A DNA stretch of 57,168 nt from Oscillospiraceae bacterium (lineage in GTDB: Bacteria; Bacillota; Clostridia; Oscillospirales; Ruminococcaceae): contig JAFXJT010000017.1 in the NCBI GenBank assembly GCA_017532085.1, positions 1 to 57,168 of the forward strand, read 5' to 3'. This document shows, one piece after another, positions 1 to 8,894 of the stretch (the first letter of the stretch is position 1; each line of letters opens with the position of its first letter). The notes beneath the pieces were generated by a model, which was not told where the DNA came from, did no database searches, and saw nothing but the letters and a program-made list of their open reading frames with translations. Both the position numbers and the translations under genes were made by a program.

Positions 1-93
1 AATAACTTTCTCCACTTCAATCTGCATCGGCTTATAGTTATGAGCCTTGTGATTGAGCAGAGCATTGAATGTGATTTTCTTCATCAGCATCAT
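1..93 (-). CDS. Partial CDS, N-terminal 31 residues only, unknown function
   Basis: A leftward gene runs off the left edge. Translation from 93 begins MMLMKKITFN and stays open to base 1. Three ATG codons lie at 93, 90 and 84; an AAGGAAAG ribosome binding site at about 100-107 fits the first two best. No domain is recognisable in so short a piece. It is preceded by an unusually long leader with a terminator-like hairpin only about 30 bases before the start codon, so attenuation is possible. Confidence 0.5.
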   Translation of the reverse strand, partial: MMLMKKITFNALLNHKAHNYKPMQIEVEKVI

Positions 94-123
94 CTCGCTT
101 TCCTTTATAATGTATAGGGGAAA

Positions 124-173
124 CAAAAAATGCCGAACCAATCGAGAGTAGTGACTCTCAACGGGTTCGGCAT
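124..173 (-). terminator. Terminator-like hairpin in the leader of the leftward gene
   Basis: On the minus strand ATGCCGAACC pairs perfectly with GGTTCGGCAT, with an inner GAGAGT/ACTCTC stem, and is followed by a T run (bases 130 down to 124). It lies about 30 bases upstream of the start codon at 93, where an intrinsic terminator would act as an attenuator instead of ending an upstream gene. Confidence 0.6.
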
Positions 174-390
174 AACGAACAAGAAACTGTCGGAAACTTT
201 GTGAAAGTTTTTCGGGCGATTTAGCATAAATCGCTTATAAAACAAGAGCAGACTTCGGAAATTTCTCTCCAAATCTGCTCTGGGTTCTTTTGAAAATGAA
301 AAAACGCCCGTTCAAGTCCCAAAACCACTCGAACAAGGCCTTAGGTGATCCACGGTTTTTACTATAAAATTTCCGGCACCTGATACGCAA
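174..390 (-). promoter_or_regulatory. Structured leader with candidate promoter, no coding assigned
   Basis: A candidate minus-strand promoter is TTGCGT (390-385), an 18-base spacer and TATAGT (366-361). Downstream the leader shows a GTTCGAGT/ACTTGAAC stem (about 313-337) followed by a T run, an AGAGCAGA/TCTGCTCT stem (about 246-283) and a GCGATTTA/TAAATCGC stem (about 218-236), then the terminator at 124-173. I do not recognise a T-box or a named riboswitch. Apart from these hairpins this stretch holds nothing I can support as a gene. Confidence 0.4.
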
Positions 391-416
391 AAAGCCACGC
401 AAATGCGTGGCTTTTT
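388..416 (-). terminator. Terminator of tRNA-Thr
   Basis: AAAGCCACGCA (391-401) pairs with TGCGTGGCTTT (404-414) around a two-base loop, flanked by A and T runs on both sides. It lies just downstream of the leftward tRNA gene. Confidence 0.8.
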
Positions 417-445
417 GGCATGTGATCTTTTTCGTCACATATAGA

Positions 446-521
446 TGGAGCTGTTTGCCGGATTTGAACCGGCGACCTCATCCTTACCAAGGATGTGCTC
501 TACCAACTGAGCTAAAACAGC
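446..521 (-). tRNA. tRNA-Thr (anticodon GGT)
   Basis: The minus strand folds as a standard tRNA: acceptor GCTGTTT pairs with AAACAGC, D-loop AGCTCAGTTGGTAGAGC, anticodon stem CATCC/GGATG with loop TTGGTAA giving anticodon GGT, and T-arm GCCGGTTCAAATCCGGC. The 3' CCA is encoded at 448-446. It has its own strong promoter and terminator. Confidence 0.95.
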
Positions 522-565
522 ATAGTTTTCGCTGCAGGAAACACGCTCTCGCTGACTGCTTTATA

Positions 566-594
566 ATTATACTACATCCATCTCAAAATGTCAA
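566..594 (-). promoter_or_regulatory. Promoter of tRNA-Thr
   Basis: The minus strand has a perfect TTGACA (594-589), a 17-base spacer and a perfect TATAAT (571-566), about 45 bases before the mature tRNA 5' end. Confidence 0.85.
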
Positions 595-692
595 GCTTTT
601 TTTTATCAAAAGTCGAAAAACAGGGAGAATTGTTATTTTGCATAAAAATTTTCTTCATTATTAGATAAAACGATGAAAATGCACCGAAACTA

Positions 693-721
693 TTGAAGTG
701 TGAACGGAGATGTGCTAAAAT
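693..721 (+). promoter_or_regulatory. Promoter of the GH25/cohesin protein
   Basis: TTGAAG (693-698), 17 bases, TAAAAT (716-721). This leaves an untranslated leader of roughly 90 bases before the start at 819. Confidence 0.6.
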
Positions 722-818
722 AGTCTCATGCAAGACGTGCGGGGAACACGCCTCGCTTCCTCGAAAGAAAGACAAGCTGAGCTGAAGCATTGCAAATTCA
801 TGAAAAGAGGTTTCCATT

Positions 819-2078
819 ATGAATAGTTTGGGATTCAAAAAAGCGTGCAGCTCGGCGTTGTGCGTACTATTAAGCGGAACAATCCTTGCTATGCCTGCAT
901 ATGCGATTTCTTCCGATTTGGAAGATATCAACGGAGATGGCATCATCAATGTATTCGACCTCGTGCTTGCAAAAAGAGAAAGCGTTACTGCTTCCAATCC
1001 TTTGGAATTAGAGGTCTCCGGCGGACAGGTAAAGCCCGGAGAGAACATTGAAATCCAATTGCAGCTTTCCAACAATATCGGTTTTACCTCTTTCAGCTTT
1101 TTGCTGGAATATGATACCGCACTGACTCCCGTTGCAATCGACAACACACTTCAATATACCATGGGCGAGATCTTAGAGCCAACCGAGCTGACCATCATGC
1201 CTTCCGGTGTGAAGGGTTCCATGCTGCTGATGACCAACCACGCCGAACTGCATACCGAAAACGGTTTGCTGCTTTCCATGCAGTTTGCAGTCAGCGAGCA
1301 TGCAGAAGTTGGTAAGAATTATACCATCTCCCTGCGGGATGCTACGTTTACCGACAGCAACTATGAAATCATGTCCTCGATTCTGCTGGGAAAAGGCTCT
1401 GTATCTGTACTCGCCGGTGATGGCAGCGACAACAGCAATATCCGCAAGCCCAGTCATTGGGGCATTGATGTTTCCCGTTGGCAGGGTGATATCGACTGGG
1501 AAGCTGTCAAAGCCGATGGTGTTCAATTCGCAATGCTCCGTGCCGGATACGGACGCGAAATCACACAGGAAGATCCGAGCTTTGCACAGAATTATGCGAA
1601 TGCAACTGCAGCCGGTATCCCTGTTGGTGCTTATTGGTATTCCTATGCGGATTCTCCGGAGGATGCTGTAAGAGAAGCGAACACCTGTCTTTCCGTTCTG
1701 GGCGATCGCACCTTTACATATCCCATTGCATTTGATATTGAAGAGCCCTTCCAATGGGAGCTCACACCGGAAGAGTTTTCCGCAATCATTGAAGCATTCT
1801 GCACTACCATGGAGGAAGCCGGCTATTATGTGATGATCTATACCTCCTCCTGGCCGCTGAATCATCTGCTGACACCCGAAATCGAAGCAAAGTATGATGT
1901 GTGGGTTGCACAGTATGGCAAACCGCAGCCGGATTATCAAGGCGATTACGGAATCTGGCAATACAGCTGTACCGGAAAAGTCAACGGCATCGCCGGCGAT
2001 GTTGACTTGAATTATGGATATGTGGATTATCAATCCCTGATTACTGACAGAGGCTTCAATGGCTTCACAATGCCGTAA
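819..2078 (+). CDS. Secreted protein: dockerin-like repeat, cohesin-like module, GH25 lysozyme
   Basis: This 419-residue exported protein probably cleaves peptidoglycan between MurNAc and GlcNAc. A signal peptide spans residues 1-29 and ends in AYA. Residues 33-54 form a single EF-hand dockerin-like repeat (DINGDGIINVFD). Residues about 62-198 look like a cohesin-type beta sandwich (VKPGENIEI, a LEYD motif near 96-99, and a late GKGSVSVL strand). Residues 213-405 are GH25, with catalytic-type residues Asp217 (GIDVSRW) and Asp306/Glu308 (FDIEEP). The start is preceded by AAAGAGG. It stands alone between a tRNA and a terminator. The combination of half a dockerin, a cohesin-like fold and a lysozyme is odd. 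GH25 is certain; the cohesin call rests on pattern only and another carbohydrate-binding sandwich is possible. Confidence 0.85.
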   Translation: MNSLGFKKACSSALCVLLSGTILAMPAYAISSDLEDINGDGIINVFDLVLAKRESVTASNPLELEVSGGQVKPGENIEIQLQLSNNIGFTSFSFLLEYDTALTPVAIDNTLQYTMGEILEPTELTIMPSGVKGSMLLMTNHAELHTENGLLLSMQFAVSEHAEVGKNYTISLRDATFTDSNYEIMSSILLGKGSVSVLAGDGSDNSNIRKPSHWGIDVSRWQGDIDWEAVKADGVQFAMLRAGYGREITQEDPSFAQNYANATAAGIPVGAYWYSYADSPEDAVREANTCLSVLGDRTFTYPIAFDIEEPFQWELTPEEFSAIIEAFCTTMEEAGYYVMIYTSSWPLNHLLTPEIEAKYDVWVAQYGKPQPDYQGDYGIWQYSCTGKVNGIAGDVDLNYGYVDYQSLITDRGFNGFTMP

Positions 2079-2111
2079 CACCTGAAACTTGTTGGCAACC
2101 TGATTGCTTAT

Positions 2112-2149
2112 AAACACCTTTGATTCGAATCCGGATCAAAGGTGTTTTT
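2112..2149 (+). terminator. Terminator after the GH25/cohesin gene
   Basis: AACACCTTTGAT pairs perfectly with ATCAAAGGTGTT, followed by TTTTT. Confidence 0.9.
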
Positions 2150-2304
2150 CATCTTGTTTTGTTTTTTCTCGGCAGAACGCACAAACAAAAGAGAGATTCT
2201 TTGTGCAGTCCCACAAAATTCAAAATACAGGGACGAAATGGCTGCTCTGATGTGTACTAATATACAGAGGCGATTCGTTTGCTTACTTTTTGGTATCATA
2301 ATAG

Positions 2305-2333
2305 TTGCTATTTTGCCTAAACTGTGCTATCAT
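2305..2333 (+). promoter_or_regulatory. Candidate promoter of the CotH gene
   Basis: TTGCTA (2305-2310), 17 bases, TATCAT (2328-2333), about 50 bases before the start codon. It lies in a 302-base gap that otherwise holds only the terminator at 2112-2149. Confidence 0.45.
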
Positions 2334-2380
2334 ATGGATAAACGAACTCCTCAAGACAAAAATCAAGGATGTTAATCAGT

Positions 2381-5353
2381 ATGGAACAAAACAGAACAGC
2401 TTCTCTTTGCACAGCACTGCTACTTTCCTGCACTCTTTTGAGCGGCTGTCAAGCCTCTTGGAAAACAAATCACGACAGCAGCAGCCTTCCATCGTTGGAT
2501 TCGCTGCAGACACAATTTGATCTGGAACCACAAGGAATTGTGATCGCTGAAGTCATGGCAAACAATCAAACAACTTGGAGCGATCTCAACGGCAATACGC
2601 CGGATTATATCACACTGCTGAATACGGAAAACAAGCCAATGTCTCTTGCGGGCTTTTTCCTGTCCGATGATGAGGATGAGCCGGAAAAATGGCAGTTCCC
2701 CGATATTACAATGGATGCACACGCCTTTCTTACCATCTTCGCAGACGGCAGCAGCAAATCCATACCGGCATTGCATACGAATTTTTCTGTGAGCAGTACG
2801 GGAGAAACCATTTATCTCACTGCCCCCAACCAGCCTGCACAGGCAGTTTATGTACCTGCAATGCCGCCCGATTATGCCTATGGTCTTGTATTGACAGGCA
2901 GCAGTGCCGGACAATATGAATACTTTTGCAGCGGTACGATCTTTGCCCAAAACGATGCTCAGCATTCTGCCGATCTGACTGCCATTTTTGATGGTGCTCC
3001 AACGGCACTTGTGCTGAATGAATATATGATCGAAAACCAAGACACCATTCTCGATGAAAACGGCGCTTCCTCTGATTGGATCGAGCTGTATAATCCAAGT
3101 GATCAGACCATTGCACTGGACGGCATGACATTGACCGATGAATATGATACACCCAACAAATGGGTCTTTCCGGATGGCATTACGCTGAAGCCGAACGACT
3201 ACCTTTTGCTCTGGATGGATGGATTGGATCGTTGTCAGAACAACGAAATCCACAGCGGCTTTCGGCTCAGCACGCAGGATGACGGCATCATGTTAACCGA
3301 TCAGAACGGACTTTGTGTGTTCCGAGTCGATATGCCGCCTCTGGAGAAGGATCTCTCTTACGGTCTGGATGCACAACAGCATTATGTCTTTTTTGGAAAT
3401 CCAACACCCCGGCAGCCCAATCCCGATACAGGGTATTCCGGAACCATGCTCTCTTTGTCGTTTCAAGAAAAAACCATATATATTTCCGAAGCTGCTCCCC
3501 TGCCTTGTGGGAAAACCAAGGAATCCTTCGATTGGATCGAACTGCATAATCCCACCGATCAGGCAATTGATCTGCAGGGATGGGGCATCGGACAAAACCC
3601 GCTGGTACCCGAATATCTCTTTGATTCACTTTCCATTCCGCCCCAAGGGTATCATCTGCTATATGCTGCAGGGGATGGAAAATCCGGCAAATCCGATGCT
3701 GTGTATCTGCCCTTCAAGCTCAGCCAGCAAGGAGACCGTCTCTATTTATTCAATCCCCAAGGCGAATGCTATGATGCCTTTGAAAGCGGATGGATCCTCG
3801 GCGGCAACACCTGCGGACGTACCGCTGATCACGGAACGTTCGGCTATTTTGCAGCGCCTACACCATGTGCTGCCAATCCGGAAGAACAATTCACCGATTA
3901 TACACCCTTGCCGCAGATTTCACAACAGGGCGGCTATGCAAAGAGCGGTGATATCATCACCGCACAGTGCGAATCTGATGTGATCCTGCGATATACTACC
4001 GACGGCTCTGAGCCGGATCCCGATGATCCTGTGTTTGAATCCTTTACCATTGGCGAAACCAACTGTATCCTCCGCTGGAAAGCCTATAAAGAAGGATATC
4101 TCCCCAGCCGCACCTTCAGTGCTACCTATATTACGGAGGAAACGCACGATATCCCCTTTGTGGCATTATCCTGCGATCCGGTAGATTTGTTCAGCAATGA
4201 GCGGGGCATTTTGGCCTTTGGCTACCACTATGATCCTGTTTTTCCCTATGTGGGTGCAAATTTCTGGCAGGATTGGGGCAAAATGGCTTCCTTTGAATAT
4301 TTTACTCCCGATGGCAGCAGACAGCTGGATTGCAATGCCGAAATCAAGGTGTTCGGACAATATTCCAGAGCACAGGCGCAAAAAAGTCTGTCAATCCATT
4401 TTCGAGGCGAATATGGCAATGCTTCGGTCACCTATCCGTTTTTTGAGGGAAATCCCCAAACAGAGTTTTCCTCACTGGTGCTGCGTGCCGGAGGCCAGGA
4501 TCAGCAGGGAACAAAATTGCGTGATGCGTTCTGTGCAGAGATCACTTCCGAATACAGCGATCTTGCCTGCATGGATTGGCAGCCAACTGCGCTGTATCTC
4601 AATGGTCAATATTATGGATATTACGATCTGCGAGAAAAAATCAATGAGGATTATTTTGAATCCAATGAAAACATTGACCGTGATCAGATTACCATTATCA
4701 AAGGAAACAGCATCCTGTTGGCAGGCTCTTTAGAGGAATACAACACGCTGCGGCAATATGTCCGCAGCCACGATCTTTCCGATCCTGAAGTGTATGCCTA
4801 TGTGGATTCGCAGATTGATATAGCAAACTATATCGACTATCTCATCGCTGAAATCTTTTTCTGCAATACCGATACCGGCAATATCAAATTCTATCGCAAT
4901 GCTGACGGCGGAAAATGGCGCTGGATTCTTTTTGACATGGATACTGCCATGCGGAAGGATTTCGGTCTGAAGGGCGGCTTCAACTCCATCAGAGAAATGT
5001 TCAACCCCTCAGGACATGGTGTGGATAATATGTTCTACACCACCATTCAATGCGGTTTGCTGGAAAACGAAGGCTTCCGCACACAATTTATCAATCGTTA
5101 CGCCGAATTGCTGAATACGGTATTCCAACCTGAGCACCTCACAGAACGCTTTCAGCAAATGGCATCTGCCATTGATGCCGAGGTACAGCTCCATGCAAAG
5201 CGCTGGAACCGTCCCTCCTATTCCACTTGGCAGCGTAATCTCACCATTATGGAAGAAGTATGTGCCAATCGCCGTGACGTGGCAAAAGCACAGTTCATCG
5301 CCTTCTTCCGACTGAGCGCTGAACAGGTTGCTGCCTTGTTCCCCAACGGATAA
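2381..5353 (+). CDS. CotH-kinase lipoprotein with three lamin-tail-like domains
   Basis: A 990-residue surface lipoprotein. The signal peptide carries the lipobox LLSGC with Cys23. Three repeats resembling lamin-tail domains follow (each with a WIELYNP-type core, e.g. DWIELYNPSDQ and DWIELHNPTDQ) over roughly residues 45-480, then a chitobiase/FN3-like strand segment (YTTDGSEPDPDDP) and a C-terminal CotH domain with LREKINEDYF, an ITIIKGN strand and the FDMDTA metal-binding motif. CotH proteins are atypical protein kinases of spore coats and are also common on surfaces of cellulosome bacteria; the substrate here is unknown. The start at 2381 is chosen over ATG 2369 because the AAGGA at 2365-2369 overlaps the earlier codon and sits about 11 bases before the later one. 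It is monocistronic, with a terminator after it. Confidence 0.88.
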   Translation: MEQNRTASLCTALLLSCTLLSGCQASWKTNHDSSSLPSLDSLQTQFDLEPQGIVIAEVMANNQTTWSDLNGNTPDYITLLNTENKPMSLAGFFLSDDEDEPEKWQFPDITMDAHAFLTIFADGSSKSIPALHTNFSVSSTGETIYLTAPNQPAQAVYVPAMPPDYAYGLVLTGSSAGQYEYFCSGTIFAQNDAQHSADLTAIFDGAPTALVLNEYMIENQDTILDENGASSDWIELYNPSDQTIALDGMTLTDEYDTPNKWVFPDGITLKPNDYLLLWMDGLDRCQNNEIHSGFRLSTQDDGIMLTDQNGLCVFRVDMPPLEKDLSYGLDAQQHYVFFGNPTPRQPNPDTGYSGTMLSLSFQEKTIYISEAAPLPCGKTKESFDWIELHNPTDQAIDLQGWGIGQNPLVPEYLFDSLSIPPQGYHLLYAAGDGKSGKSDAVYLPFKLSQQGDRLYLFNPQGECYDAFESGWILGGNTCGRTADHGTFGYFAAPTPCAANPEEQFTDYTPLPQISQQGGYAKSGDIITAQCESDVILRYTTDGSEPDPDDPVFESFTIGETNCILRWKAYKEGYLPSRTFSATYITEETHDIPFVALSCDPVDLFSNERGILAFGYHYDPVFPYVGANFWQDWGKMASFEYFTPDGSRQLDCNAEIKVFGQYSRAQAQKSLSIHFRGEYGNASVTYPFFEGNPQTEFSSLVLRAGGQDQQGTKLRDAFCAEITSEYSDLACMDWQPTALYLNGQYYGYYDLREKINEDYFESNENIDRDQITIIKGNSILLAGSLEEYNTLRQYVRSHDLSDPEVYAYVDSQIDIANYIDYLIAEIFFCNTDTGNIKFYRNADGGKWRWILFDMDTAMRKDFGLKGGFNSIREMFNPSGHGVDNMFYTTIQCGLLENEGFRTQFINRYAELLNTVFQPEHLTERFQQMASAIDAEVQLHAKRWNRPSYSTWQRNLTIMEEVCANRRDVAKAQFIAFFRLSAEQVAALFPNG

Positions 5354-5357
5354 TCAC

Positions 5358-5400
5358 AAAACGTGCACCGCTTTTTTTACAAAGCTGTGCACGTTTCTTT
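5358..5400 (+). terminator. Terminator after the CotH gene
   Basis: AAACGTGCAC pairs with GTGCACGTTT, followed by CTTTT. It overlaps the upstream extension of the next reading frame, which argues against any start before 5477 for the regulator. Confidence 0.8.
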
Positions 5401-5413
5401 TGTGCATTTCGCC

Positions 5414-5442
5414 TTGACAACTGCAAAACTTTACATTATAAT
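5414..5442 (+). promoter_or_regulatory. Consensus promoter of the AraC-type regulator
   Basis: Perfect TTGACA (5414-5419), 17 bases, perfect TATAAT (5437-5442). Confidence 0.85.
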
Positions 5443-5476
5443 AGTACCAAAGATATCAAAACGGAGGTGTCAGTGT

Positions 5477-6286
5477 ATGATCATCCACAATGTAGGCTAT
5501 CACCATAATCATGATGCGGATTTCTTTGTGGATCGTCCCCAAGGAAGCGGCGACTACCTGCTGCTGCTGCTCAAAAGTGATACGCTTATGACCTTAGACG
5601 GAAAAGAAATACAGATCCCTGCCAACTCCTTTTTTCTCTATCAAAAAGGAACGCCGCAGCACTATCGCTGCATGCCCCAGCACACCTTCCTCAACGATTG
5701 GATCCATTTTCTGTTTGAGGACGATGAGGAAGCGCAGTTTTTATCCTATCATATCCCTTATAATACGCCCATTCCATTGAAGCATCTGCACTTTCTGAGC
5801 TTCTGCATCAAATCCATTGCCTACGAAAACTATACCAACCATCTCAATAAAGATAAAAATATTGCGTGCTATCTTGCTCTGCTGTTTTCCAAGGTGGAAG
5901 AAGCAATGCAGGAAACAAAGCATACCATTCCCAATACGAAATTTGAAATGCTTTCCACCATCCGCAGTACCATTTACAGCAAACCCTATGAATTTGTGAA
6001 CGTCGAAAGTGCGGCGCATGCCGTTCGTATGAGCCGTTCCTCCTTTCAACATCAATATAAACAACAATTCGGTGTGAGTTTTATGCAGGATCTCATCCAA
6101 AGTCGAATCTCATATGCCAAAATGCTGTTGATCTCCACCAATCTGACCATCTCGGAAATCGCTGTCCATTGCGGCTATCATAGCTGCGCGCATTTTGTCC
6201 GTCAGTTCAAGGCAACAGCCAATGTCACACCTACCGAATACAGAATCAAACAAAATTGCTCCGAAGAAATTGCGCAAAATGTGTGA
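5477..6286 (+). CDS. AraC-family transcriptional regulator
   Basis: A 269-residue regulator with an N-terminal cupin-like sensing domain (about residues 10-120) and two C-terminal helix-turn-helix units of the AraC/XylS type (about 165-260). The second recognition region reads ISEIAVHCGYHSCAHFVRQFK and is followed by the family-typical TPTEYR. The start at 5477 is set by GGAGGTG at 5463-5469; the longer open frame from 5363 runs through a terminator and a promoter. It lies immediately upstream of the GH9 cellulase and may control it in response to a sugar; this is inference from position. Ligand unknown. Confidence 0.9.
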   Translation: MIIHNVGYHHNHDADFFVDRPQGSGDYLLLLLKSDTLMTLDGKEIQIPANSFFLYQKGTPQHYRCMPQHTFLNDWIHFLFEDDEEAQFLSYHIPYNTPIPLKHLHFLSFCIKSIAYENYTNHLNKDKNIACYLALLFSKVEEAMQETKHTIPNTKFEMLSTIRSTIYSKPYEFVNVESAAHAVRMSRSSFQHQYKQQFGVSFMQDLIQSRISYAKMLLISTNLTISEIAVHCGYHSCAHFVRQFKATANVTPTEYRIKQNCSEEIAQNV

Positions 6287-6305
6287 TAACCAGCATAATA
6301 TATCA

Positions 6306-6334
6306 TTGATTTATGTCAAAAAATCTGTTATACT
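6306..6334 (+). promoter_or_regulatory. Promoter of the GH9 cellulase gene
   Basis: TTGATT (6306-6311), 17 bases, TATACT (6329-6334). The gene therefore need not depend on read-through from the regulator. Confidence 0.65.
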
Positions 6335-6381
6335 GAACGTATTAGCTGTGTTTATCACAGAATGAGAGGGGTATATTAATT

Positions 6382-8805
6382 ATGAGCCACAGTTTTATCA
6401 AACGAGGTCTTGCATTTATGACCTCCTGCCTGTTGGTGTCAGCAGGCATCGCTGCACAACCTGAGGGGGTGCGTGCAGCTGCCAACATCATCTCGAACTC
6501 TACGTTCGATTCCAGTGCCTATGACTGGGCAATCTACACAGAAAGCGGCGGCAGTGCTACCCTTTCTACCGAAAACGGCAAACTGGCTATGAAAATTTCA
6601 AATGTCGGTTCTGTCACTTATGCTGCACAGCTGTATTACGATATCGTGCCGCTCTATCAGAACGGTGTGTATCATCTCAGCTATGAAATCTCTTGTTCAC
6701 AGAATCGTTTTGTAGAAGCTATGCTTCAGCAGAACGGCGGCACCTACCAGGCCTATACCTGGAAAGGTCTTGATCTGACCTCTACTCCACAAAAGGTGGA
6801 TTACACCTTTACAATGACTGCGGATACCGATATCATGGCAAAGTTCGTGTTTAACTGCGGTAAACAGGAGAAGGACAGCGCTCTGCAGCAGCACACCATC
6901 TATCTCGATAATGTTGTGCTGGAGCTTGTGGATGACAGCGGCGTGAAGTATGATTCCTTTATGCCCTATGAACCTTCCATCATGACCGATCAGGTCGGTT
7001 ATCGTCCCAATGGCCAGAAGATCGCCGTATTCCGTGATGTGACTTCGGAAACCTCGTTCTCTGTGGTCAATGCCACAACCAAGCAAACCGTTTATACCGG
7101 TGATCTTTATGGAAAAACCCAGAATTCTTCCGCTAATGAGACCGATTATCTCGGTGATTTCTCCAGCGTAACCACACCGGGTACTTATTACATCACTTGC
7201 GGCAATCTGGATCCTTCCTATTCCTTTGTGATTGACGATACTGTATACGATAAGATGCTGGATGATTCCATCAGAATGCTGTATCTCCAGCGCTGCGGTA
7301 CCGCAGTTCAGGATTCTAAATTTGGCCATGTCGCCTGCCATAACTCTATGGCTACTGTATATGGCACATCGCAGAAGATTGATGTCAGCGGCGGCTGGCA
7401 CGATGCAGGCGATTACGGCAGATACATCGTACCTGCTGCAAAATCCATTGCCGATCTGCTGTTTGCATATCAAAAGAATCCTTCTCTTTACAGCGACAGC
7501 ATTGGAATTCCCGAAAGCGGCAACGGCGTGCCGGACATTCTGGATGAAGTTCGCTTTGAACTGGAATGGATGCTGAAAATGCAGGCACAAAACGGCGGTG
7601 TATATCACAAGGTTTCCTGTGCTTCCTTCCCCGGCTATATCATGCCTGAAAATGAGACCGATGAACTGATCGTAACCCCTGTTTCTACAACAGCAACCGC
7701 AGATTTCTGTGCATCTATGGCTATGGCTTATGAATTCTATAAGGATATCGACGGCGGCTTTGCACAGACTTGTCTCGATGCTGCCAAAAAAGCTTGGGGC
7801 TTCCTGCAGCAGAATCCCAATTTCATTTTCCAAAATCCTGCCGGTATCGTTACCGGTGAATATGGCGACAAGACCGATGCGGATGAGCGTTATTGGGCTG
7901 CCGCACAGATGTATCGCGCAACCGGTGATGCTGCTTATCTGAACGCTTTGCAAAGCATGAGCGCAAAAACCGGTCTGGATTGGGCAACTGTCGGTGATTA
8001 CGGCAACATTGCTCTGGTAACCATGAACGGCATTGATACCAACTCCAATGTGTACAGCAATGCAAAATCCGCACTGCTTCGTCAGGCAGATTCCTTCGCA
8101 ACTGCCAGCAAGAACAGTCCTTATGGCGTATCCATTAACGACTTCAACTGGGGCAGCAATATGACCGTTGCCAATGCCGGTATCGTTTTGGCGGTAGCGT
8201 ATGATCTGACCGGCGATACCAAGTATTTCGACACTGCAGAAGCCAATCTGCATTATCTGCTGGGCCGTAACCCCAATGCAACTTGCTATGTAACCGGTTA
8301 TGGTACCGTTGCTCCCAAGAATCCTCACCACAGACCCTCTATGGCAAAGAACGAAGCCATGATCGGTATGCTGGTCGGCGGTGTCAACTCCGACTTGGAA
8401 GACAGTGCTGCAAAGGCTTATCTGAGCTCTGCTCCTCCTGCAAAGTGCTATGTAGATAATTGGGAAAGCTACTCTACCAATGAAATCACGATTTATTGGA
8501 ACTCTCCGCTGACTTATCTGCTGGCTCTGACTGCTGAAGCCGAACCTCCTGTAGTTCCCCCCGTGGATCCTCCTGTCAGCAACGTTACACCCGGCGATGT
8601 CAACTGTGACGGCGTCATCAAGATTGATGATGTGGTGCTCATGAATCGCTATATCGGTGAGGACACCAGCATTCAAATCACCTCTGACGGCGTGCGCAAT
8701 GCAAACTGCGATGGCAAACCCAATGTCAATGCAGATGATGCAAGCCATCTGTTGTCCTATTTGGCAGGTCTGATCAATGCGGATCAGTTGATTCCTGCAG
8801 AATAA
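6382..8805 (+). CDS. Cellulosomal GH9 endoglucanase (CBM4-like, Ig-like, GH9, dockerin)
   Basis: An 807-residue secreted cellulase that hydrolyses beta-1,4-glucan and should dock to a scaffoldin. Order: signal peptide 1-32; CBM4/9-like module about 33-185; N-terminal Ig-like domain of GH9 enzymes about 197-285 (YEPSIMTDQVGYRP); GH9 (alpha/alpha)6 barrel about 288-715; a proline-rich linker; type-I dockerin about 737-800 with two Ca loops (DVNCDGVIKIDD and NANCDGKPNVNADD). The catalytic pair Asp341/Asp344 lies in HDAGDYG, the histidine-containing NPHHRPS motif is present, and the acid Glu701 is in STNEITIYWN. The ribosome binding site is GAGAGGG. All hallmarks are intact; only the substrate range within beta-glucans is open. 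Confidence 0.95.
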   Translation: MSHSFIKRGLAFMTSCLLVSAGIAAQPEGVRAAANIISNSTFDSSAYDWAIYTESGGSATLSTENGKLAMKISNVGSVTYAAQLYYDIVPLYQNGVYHLSYEISCSQNRFVEAMLQQNGGTYQAYTWKGLDLTSTPQKVDYTFTMTADTDIMAKFVFNCGKQEKDSALQQHTIYLDNVVLELVDDSGVKYDSFMPYEPSIMTDQVGYRPNGQKIAVFRDVTSETSFSVVNATTKQTVYTGDLYGKTQNSSANETDYLGDFSSVTTPGTYYITCGNLDPSYSFVIDDTVYDKMLDDSIRMLYLQRCGTAVQDSKFGHVACHNSMATVYGTSQKIDVSGGWHDAGDYGRYIVPAAKSIADLLFAYQKNPSLYSDSIGIPESGNGVPDILDEVRFELEWMLKMQAQNGGVYHKVSCASFPGYIMPENETDELIVTPVSTTATADFCASMAMAYEFYKDIDGGFAQTCLDAAKKAWGFLQQNPNFIFQNPAGIVTGEYGDKTDADERYWAAAQMYRATGDAAYLNALQSMSAKTGLDWATVGDYGNIALVTMNGIDTNSNVYSNAKSALLRQADSFATASKNSPYGVSINDFNWGSNMTVANAGIVLAVAYDLTGDTKYFDTAEANLHYLLGRNPNATCYVTGYGTVAPKNPHHRPSMAKNEAMIGMLVGGVNSDLEDSAAKAYLSSAPPAKCYVDNWESYSTNEITIYWNSPLTYLLALTAEAEPPVVPPVDPPVSNVTPGDVNCDGVIKIDDVVLMNRYIGEDTSIQITSDGVRNANCDGKPNVNADDASHLLSYLAGLINADQLIPAE

Positions 8806-8838
8806 GCGGCAACCGCATTCTCCATGATTTCTCATACG

Positions 8839-8880
8839 AAAACCCCAGCAGAAATATATTTTCTGCTGGGGTTTCATTTT
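8839..8880. terminator. Bidirectional terminator between GH9 and nitroreductase genes
   Basis: AAACCCCAGCAGAAA pairs with TTTCTGCTGGGGTTT, with a T run to the right and an A run to the left. It can end both the rightward GH9 transcript and the long leftward operon. Confidence 0.85.
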
Positions 8881-8894
8881 TATCATGCATCTGA

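Noticed and set aside
124-390. T-box riboswitch
   Set aside because: The conserved T-box sequence (AGGGTGGNACCGCG) is not present on either strand.
235-438. 67-codon leftward frame over the leader
   Set aside because: It runs through the tRNA terminator and several hairpins, and has no ribosome binding site.
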